DNA from: Sambucus nigra | Taxonomy: Eukaryota > Streptophyta > Magnoliopsida > Dipsacales > Adoxaceae | Length of the DNA: 64,000 nt | Assembly: GCA_949130495.1 (NCBI GenBank) | Contig: OX422222.1 | Coordinates: 271,612,109-271,676,108 of the forward strand | Direction of reading: 5' to 3' | Shown here: piece after piece, positions 57,918 through 64,000 of the stretch | Numbering within the stretch: the first letter of the stretch is position 1 | How the letters are laid out: each line of letters opens with the position of its first letter | The notes under the pieces: generated by a model | What the model saw: only the letters and a program-made list of their open reading frames with translations | Told to the model about the DNA's origin: nothing | Database searches by the model: none | Made by a program: the position numbers and the translations under genes

Positions 57918-58075
57918 GTTGTCACGGACCTGTCAAGGTCTTTAATCGTGACAACTTTCTAAAGTTGTCACGGTCAATGATCATGATAAACCGTTGTCAC
58001 GGTCATTGGGCGTGATGAAAATCGAATGTCTTTTTATCACGGTCAATGATCGTGGCAAGGCTGGCCAACTTAAAG
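57918..58075. repeat. Right subterminal repeats of CACTA-1
   Basis: GTTGTCACGGTCAATGATCATGA-like motifs correspond to those at 26755-27045 but with CAATGATCATGATA in place of CTTTGACCGTGATA. They confirm that both ends belong to one element. Confidence 0.88.
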
Positions 58076-58106
58076 GTAACAATTTAGCCTTTTCAGTGTA
58101 GTGATT

Positions 58107-58998
58107 TCTTGTCCACACAATAAATCTTATACGCAGGGGCAAATTTAGCAAGGAGCTTAAAGATAAAATTGTAACTAGAGATGATTTTCCATAATTAGAG
58201 GAAGGCACAGAGTCAAGTGAGCAGGCTCAGGAGCTAACTCGAGCAAACAATGAAGAAAATAAGTAAGTTGTTTCAAGCAATTGAAGGAGGCAATGAGGGA
58301 GCTTTCGAAAGGAGATATTCTTGGAAGCTTTGTATTTTTTTTGTACTTAAGTTATCTATTTGTGAGACATAATGCATTTTTATGAGATGTCTTGTAATGT
58401 ATGGGTGAGGTTAATCGGTATTCGCGAGGGACCAAGTCTATCAGGGCTTGGGAGAGATTTCATGATCTATCGAACAATCTCACCATGGGAACCTACGAGA
58501 GAACTGGTTTGAAGAATTTAGAAGCAAGGCAATATTAAAACACGACTTAACCACTCTAGACATACCAGGTAAAACACCGAGGGAGCATAACCCGAGAGAA
58601 CCTCATCTGAGCAACCACGAATCTCATCAGCCATTGGGTTTAGTGCCAAACAGTCCTTTACCAAAATTAATATTTATCTTAAGTGACGTCATGCGTGACC
58701 TACCCCATGTCCAATCCAAACTTGAGTAAATCATGGTGGTTTGGGGGTTGTCAGTTCATTTGATAGATTACCACTGTTGTGACAGCCACCTGACAAATAG
58801 TTAGTCACAAAATCTGTCTGTTGGCATTTAATGTCAATAACATAGGGCCACGCTTCCATATCTTTACATTAAATGCTAATGACGTAAATATACGAGGGCT
58901 TATTCTTTACATTTATTGAGCCTTAAATTACTTGAGTGGGGGCGGACTATATAGATACCCTAACCACTCCATGAGAGAGATTATTATCATCAAATTAC

Positions 58999-59039
<41 letters not shown>

Positions 59040-59416
59040 ATTACAAAATCAAATCATTTATCATCCCCCAATTAATAAACTTTCTTCAAGATTTCCCACT
59101 AAGAATATAAACACTTATTGAGCTTTGACCAGGGTTTTCCTAGATTTTGGTGTTTGAGTTGCCTAGTTAAGGTGTATTTAAGAGTGCGTGCTTCTCTCTC
59201 CCTCTAGCTAGTTATTTCAAAGGTTTATGTATTTCTTATTATTGAGTTATACACTAGTGTTTTGTGAGTTTATATCAAAGAGTTTGGTTCTATTTCATCT
59301 GAGTTCATCTCATCATTATCAATAACATCTTATTTAGTAATTTATCGCCATTTAATAGAGGTTACGCCTCACTTTGTATTCATATACCCCAGTATTAAGA
59401 GGACTCCCCTCTTACA
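58107..59416 (+). repeat. Right part and 3' LTR of the Tat-2-type element
   Basis: From about 58400 the sequence aligns with the solo LTR at 51154-49984 (minus strand), for example GGGACCAAGTCTATCAGGGCTTGGGAGAG. A TATATAGATA box lies at 58948. It ends GACTCCCCTCTTACA at 59416. The LTR start is not clearly defined; 58107-58400 may be internal sequence. A GA microsatellite lies at 59000-59038. Confidence 0.6.
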
Positions 59417-60289
59417 GTTTCGCATTGCGAAAAATAATTTTACGTAGTGCGAAATACAATATTTTGCAATACAAAATATTGAAATGTCGCATTGCGAATT
59501 TGTTAAATGTTTTTCATTGAGAAATTTGACTAAATTGCTCATTGCAAACTTAAAATAAGAACAAATAGTAAAAATAAATGAATAAGCTAAAATATCTAAC
59601 CAACTCATACAATTAACTGTGTGAAATTGCTAGTTGACATCAATTTCCTATTTTGCAACATATAACCATTGGATTGCATTTGTTTTTCAATTTCGACATA
59701 AGGTAATTCCTCATAACAGGATTTATAAGCTTCATCCGACTAGGGCTCAAATTCATTCATTTAGAGACTTGTTTTAATGTCTACTATACCCAAAAAAGTA
59801 TGATATTTATGTCTAGTAATGCTCTTTAAATAAATGGCACCATCTAAAATATAACATAAATGACTTGAAAGTTTGTATCTCATATGAAATGTCGTGAATC
59901 TAAACTTTTTCTATTTTATACGAATTTTTTCAATAAATTCATCATACGAATATGCTGCACGTATTACTATGACAACACTCGATTTACCGTGCTTAAAAAA
60001 CATGCAACACAAATCTCTTCCATCATTAACTTGTTAAGCATGATTCAAATCTCAATATCTAGATAATAAGAGCCCCAGTAGAAGTGTAAGATTGGAAAAG
60101 AAGAATAGTTACGTAAATAAGATTACAAAAGAAAGAAAAGTTAGATAAATAAGATCTCAACTAAGATCTAGGAGATAATCTTACATACCATAAATGGTTT
60201 TGGACATGTGTCTTGTTATTATTTTCACATGCATTTTGTAACTTGTTATTAATCGATTATCACATAAAGGATATTTTTGACAACTTAAA
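59417..60289. other. AT-rich non-coding sequence
   Basis: It starts with repeated CGCATTGCGAA-type motifs (59418-59560). No gene or RNA is recognised. Confidence 0.5.
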
Positions 60290-61703
60290 TCTATATTATA
60301 CCTCTAATACGATAATATTAGAGGTATTAATTGAAGTTAATGCCATAATTAAGCTCATCTTTATTATACCTCAAACAACCTTTGCTTTATGTATTGGTGC
60401 ATATTCCAAAACAACAAAACCTTCATTATCTGCCTCTTCCACCTCGTTACCCCCATTTAATTGCTTCAACCAAATATAATCTCAATAACTTCCCTCCATG
60501 TCCCAATTTTTCAACAGTCTCCATATCAAAACTCCAAACTCAAACACTGGTAACTCAAATCTCATATCTCCTAATCTAGCTAAGATAATTGACACACGGT
60601 TAACATGTGTTGATTTTTGGAGTTCTTAGATAAGGTCTTTTCCACTGTCGGCAACGCGTAAGATCTCACAATATGGGATTAAAACCTCCTTTCCATTGCT
60701 TACAAGAACATGATGGGTGCCTCCAGGCTTGGTGATATATCACATCATTGATTGATAATCGCTACACCAAGATCAACACGGGATTTTATAAATTTCTTGA
60801 ATCCAGATTGATCCCTCCATCATGTTTTCGGTACTCTAAGGTCTATTATTGGAAGATGACTAGATATTACCGCAGGTATTTGATCATATCAGTATGTTGT
60901 TGATCATATTAGTATGTTATAGATTATTGTTTGTTTATAAAATATTCTCCTATCAATTATTTTTTTGTTAATTTGTTGAGATAAATGGATTATGATAAAA
61001 TTAGACTCTAATTTTAGAATATTCAAACAAACAGTCAATTTTTTATTCATTCGTTGTTTAAATGTATGAATGATCCCAATTAATATGTCTGATAATAAAT
61101 GATCCAACTTATAAATAAAGGTGCTTCATACTGTGTGCAATTGATTTGTTTGTTCAACTTTCTAAGTTATATATAGTGGACATAGAGTATATGATAGAGA
61201 ATGTGACATGAGAGAAAGTGAGAAATTTTCCACAGGTTCAATAGGGCGCAAATAAAAAAATGTGGTTATGGGTAAAACGTAGAAAATAGTTGTGTCCAAA
61301 CGGGTGACGTTTTATCGTGTAAAAAAATAATATTCAAACCCGACCCGTTTGTATTCACCCGTTATTATATATTAAGATAATAAATAATTTTGAATCTTAT
61401 ACGAGTTGAAACTTGAACCCATTATTAAGTTGAAAATTTAAACTATTATCAAACAATATTAGACCTATTAATTCATTGATTATTTTCAATTTTAACCATT
61501 TAAAACTAAAAATATTCCAATTTGAAAGCATGAAATTAGAATTTCAAAAAATTATCACCATCCTTGAAAAAATCTTTGTAGGCAGTGTTTATTATATATT
61601 ATTATTTTTATATGTGTGTATAATATACTATTTTTACATATAGTGTTGTGATTATTTGTAATTAATTATAATATGCCCGAGCATCGTGCGAGTTGCACGC
61701 TAG
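60290..61703 (+). mobile_element. Candidate non-autonomous Helitron
   Basis: It begins TCTATATTATACCTCTAATA after an A and ends with a hairpin CGTGCGAGTTGCACG directly followed by CTAG and a T. The TC start, CTAG end, short 3' hairpin and A/T insertion point fit plant Helitrons, and the ATGCCCGAGCATCGTGCGAG wording is typical of their tails. No Rep/helicase gene is present. The 3' end is better supported than the 5' end. Confidence 0.6.
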
Positions 61704-61709
61704 TCTTAT

Positions 61710-62037
61710 AAATACGTGGAAGAATAATCGTGCCCTTAAATTTGACTCTCAAATGGATGCGTTCATCGAGATGAAGCGGGATGATCAACTCGCCAAAAAG
61801 CAAGATCAAATCACTAAAAAATAAGATCAGCTCGTGCGCCTAGGCCGAGAGCAGTCGTACATCATAGAGTTAGATATGAACAATATGAATGATATGCAAA
61901 AGCAGTTTCATATCAAAAGGTTCAACGACCTAACAACGATGGTTGTTGCCACCGAAGCTGTAATTTCGGAGTCACAATCAAACTATGTCGGGTCGTCTAA
62001 CCCTACGTCAAGTCCAAGCTGCTTAATTAATGACTAG
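61710..62037 (+). pseudogene. C-terminal part of PIF/Harbinger ORF1-type protein
   Basis: A + strand frame with NTWKNNRALKFDSQMDAFIE, MKRDDQLAKKQDQITKK, a TAA near 61822, then QKQFHIKRFNDLTTMV to a stop at 62037. The charged helical MDAFIEMKR... tail resembles the Myb/SANT-type ORF1 protein that partners Harbinger transposase. It faces the transposase gene convergently. The N-terminal DNA-binding part is missing, perhaps displaced by the Helitron. Confidence 0.45.
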
Positions 62038-62294
62038 TAGTATTTATTATAGTTGTATTGAATCCTAGTTATTTTATTTTCATCATTTACTTTCAGTATA
62101 TGTACAGTGACCCAGTTGCATTTTAATAAATCCAATGTCAATGATTAAATATATGTAATGTCAGTACTGTTTATTAATTTTAGTTTCAATAAAATAGTCG
62201 TACAATTATAAATTAAAAATCGTATAATTATGAATTGAAAATGTAACTAATAAACCGAATAGACACAATTACTATCAGAAATACGTTAAATTCT

Positions 62295-63614
62295 TCAACC
62301 CACCATTTCATCATCGTGGGTATTCCAAATGTGCTCCACTAAATCATTTCGTAACTGTTGATGTTTAGTTGCATCTCTTATCTTTGCATCCCGCGTGAGG
62401 TAGTCGTAGAAATTAGTTTGCACCCTCAAAATATGAGGTGTTACATCATTCTGTTCGTATTCATTTTGCCATGGACAGTCTCTACGTTCATCATCAATAA
62501 TCATATTGTGCATTATAATGCAAGATTTCATTATGGTTGATAGTGATGCCCTATTCCATAATTTACAAGGTTCCCAAACTAAAGAGAATCGGGCTTGTAG
62601 TACACCAAAAGCACGCTTAACATCTTTTCTACACGCTTCTTGGTACTTGCGAAATAATTTCTAGTTTTGTGTAATCCCTTGTTAATTCCTAAATGTTTTA
62701 ACTATTGTAGCGTAGGGAGGGAAAATGTCATCACCAAGGTAGTACCCTATGTCGTATGAATTTCCATTAACAGTGTAATTAATAGGAGCTTCCCTCCCAT
62801 TGCACAATTCCTGAAAGATGTTAGACCGGTGTAAGGCATTTAATTCATTGCAAGAACCAGGCACACTGAAGAATGATTTCCAAATCCAGAGTTCGTACGA
62901 GGCAACCGCTTCAAGGATTATAGTAGGTGACTCTTTATGTCCACTATATTGAGCGTGCCATGTTGTGGGGTAGTTTTTCCAATGCCAGTGCATGCAATTA
63001 ATGCCGCCTAGCATTCCTGAGAAATCTCTATTTGCATTTTGTTTGAGTAGCCTTGTGACGTCTCCTTGTGTCGGATTTCTGCCGTACTGGGGACCGAAAA
63101 TTCTCACAATTGCCTCTGTAAATCTAATAACAGTTTCTAATAGAGTGGTTTCACTCATAGCGTACTTATCAGACCACACATCATGGGAACCCCCATTAGC
63201 TAACAGTCGAATTGCCCCCAACACTTTCTGATGAGAGCTTAAACCTTGATGACCGCAAGCATCATTCTTCTGAACAAAGTAGTTATCATAAAGGCAAACA
63301 TATTCAAGGATGAGATTAAAAACACTATACCACATCCTAAATCTCCTTTGGAAAAAATACTCGTTATATACCTTATCTTCCCCAAAGTAATCTTCCCATA
63401 GTGTTGCATGTCCCCTTTCTCTCCTAAGATTCACTCGACGTCTCATTTCGAGTTCTTTCCCATCGCGAATTATATTTGTTTCAGCACACCACCAGGTAAT
63501 CTCCATCATAATAATCATTTCCTCGTCTGAATCATTGGATGATCCACCTTCATTAAATTGTGCATATTAGAGCAAAATATTTCGTCCCTCATCGCTAGAA
63601 CTAGAGGTGTCCAT
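62295..63614 (-). pseudogene. PIF/Harbinger transposase (DDE_Tnp_4 / plant transposon protein)
   Basis: Minus strand, start at the ATG at 63614 (MDTSSSSDEG). One frame of about 439 codons is broken by TAA at codon 16 and by stops near 62680 and 62660. Family blocks: YFFQRRFRMWYSVFNLIL, QNANRDFSGMLGGINCMHWH, SPTIILEAVASYELWIWKSF, and QEACRKDVKRAFGVLQARF with the catalytic Glu. The first catalytic Asp is Asn (GGINCMHW for the usual SIDxMHW), and the second (usually NDINVLDRS) reads NELNALHRS. It is therefore catalytically dead on two counts besides the stops. Confidence 0.9.
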
Positions 63615-64000
63615 GATATAATTTGGTTACAAATTAATTTAGATGTAGCATAAATAGTATACTCTACCTGTATAGTTTTACGGTACAAAACTATTTATAA
63701 TTATCATATCCTCGTAAGTGTGCTACAGATAATATATTGGTATGTGTGCTCTATTATTTACTGTATGTATCGTATCCTATAGGTAAAATCTTAATTTATG
63801 TGTGTTATATCCTATTGGTAAGTGTGCTACAGATAATATCTTGGTATGTCTGTTATATTATTGCCTGCATTTTGATGTTTGTCAATATGTTGTATGTCAA
63901 GTTACTGTATGTCAATTTACTATAGTTTACTTTAGTTTTGTTTAGTATAGTTTTACAATCGTCATCAGCTTTATGTTAAGTTACTTTATCTTTACCATTG
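63615..64000. other. AT-rich flank with a 104-bp-spaced direct repeat
   Basis: GTAAGTGTGCTACAGATAAT occurs at 63714 and again at 63818, each followed by ATNTTGGTATGT. TATGTCAA-like short repeats follow. No gene is seen and no element end can be placed. Confidence 0.6.

Larger units (their letters stand above)
26741..58103 (-). mobile_element. CACTA (En/Spm) transposon 'CACTA-1' containing nested elements
   Basis: The left end is CACTACATCAAAATAG and the right end CCTTTTCAGTGTAGTG, flanked by the 3-bp TSD ATT (26738-26740 and 58104-58106). Subterminal GTCACGGTCTTTGACCGTGA palindromes occur at both ends. Without the chromovirus insertion it is about 7.6 kb, normal for an autonomous CACTA. It carries degraded TNP2-type and TNPA-like genes on the minus strand. 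The ends, TSD and subterminal repeats all agree, so the boundaries are firm. Confidence 0.92.

Noticed and set aside
57419..57925. Long frames rich in Pro/His/Thr or Gly/Val/Cys
   Set aside because: Translations of CA, CCCCAC and GA low-complexity DNA inside CACTA-1.
58140..58330. Plus-strand PMD-protein C-terminus (EEGTESSEQAQELTRANNEE)
   Set aside because: Coding-like wording but only about 30 codons, and its strand disagrees with the antisense PMD gene at 24600-26154; not enough to call.

Overview
The window is plant nuclear DNA, almost certainly from an angiosperm with a large transposon-rich genome. It is AT-rich, contains GT-AG introns of about 78 bp, and carries plant-specific transposon families: Tat-lineage Ty3/Gypsy with plant mobile domain or 'putative gypsy-type transposon' extra genes, chromovirus Gypsy, Copia, CACTA (En/Spm), PIF/Harbinger and a probable Helitron. 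I found no intact host gene, no rRNA or tRNA gene and no CRISPR. The only host-derived coding sequence I recognise is a three-exon D-type cyclin fragment carried inside a CACTA element.

Layout. (1) 1-3801: 3' end of a plus-strand Tat element (subterminal region plus 3' LTR), its LTR split by a 2.8-kb solo-LTR-like insertion (860-3661, TSD AATTC). (2) 3802-3881: about 80 bp of the start of a chromovirus-type LTR at a rearranged junction. (3) 3882-22430: a second, minus-strand Tat element ('Tat-1') with decayed gag-PR-RT-RNH-aRNH-INT, a 31-32-bp tandem array downstream of integrase, and two antisense (+ strand) genes, the first with introns. Its second RNase H is split by a very young gag-only Copia element (10319-17372, TSD ACTTG, LTRs about 0.3% diverged). 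(4) 22431-26740 plus 58104-59416: remnants of a third Tat-related element ('Tat-2', + strand) with LTR sequence at both ends, a 53-57-bp tandem repeat and an antisense plant mobile domain gene, but no gag-pol.

(5) 26741-58103: a 31-kb CACTA element ('CACTA-1', TSD ATT) inserted in Tat-2, carrying degraded minus-strand TNP2-type and TNPA-like genes. Inside it sits a minus-strand chromovirus (33089-56801, TSD ATTAA). The chromovirus 3' LTR holds a non-coding LTR element (35527-41242, TSD AGCAC), itself containing another LTR (37398-39709). Its 5' LTR holds a second CACTA ('CACTA-2', 45652-54304, TSD CAT) carrying a 168-bp satellite array and the cyclin-D fragment. The array is split by a solo LTR of the Tat-2 type (49984-51154, TSD GATAT). 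(6) 59417-64000: AT-rich sequence, a candidate Helitron (60290-61703) and a PIF/Harbinger element with a catalytically degraded transposase.

The genes do not form a working pathway. The window is a layered record of insertions, and the matching target-site duplications give their order: Tat-2, then CACTA-1, then the chromovirus, then CACTA-2 and the non-coding LTR element, then the solo LTR in the satellite; separately Tat-1, then the gag-only Copia. The most unusual items are the CACTA-2 chimera (cyclin fragment plus satellite), the spliced antisense genes of the Tat elements and the young gag-only Copia element.
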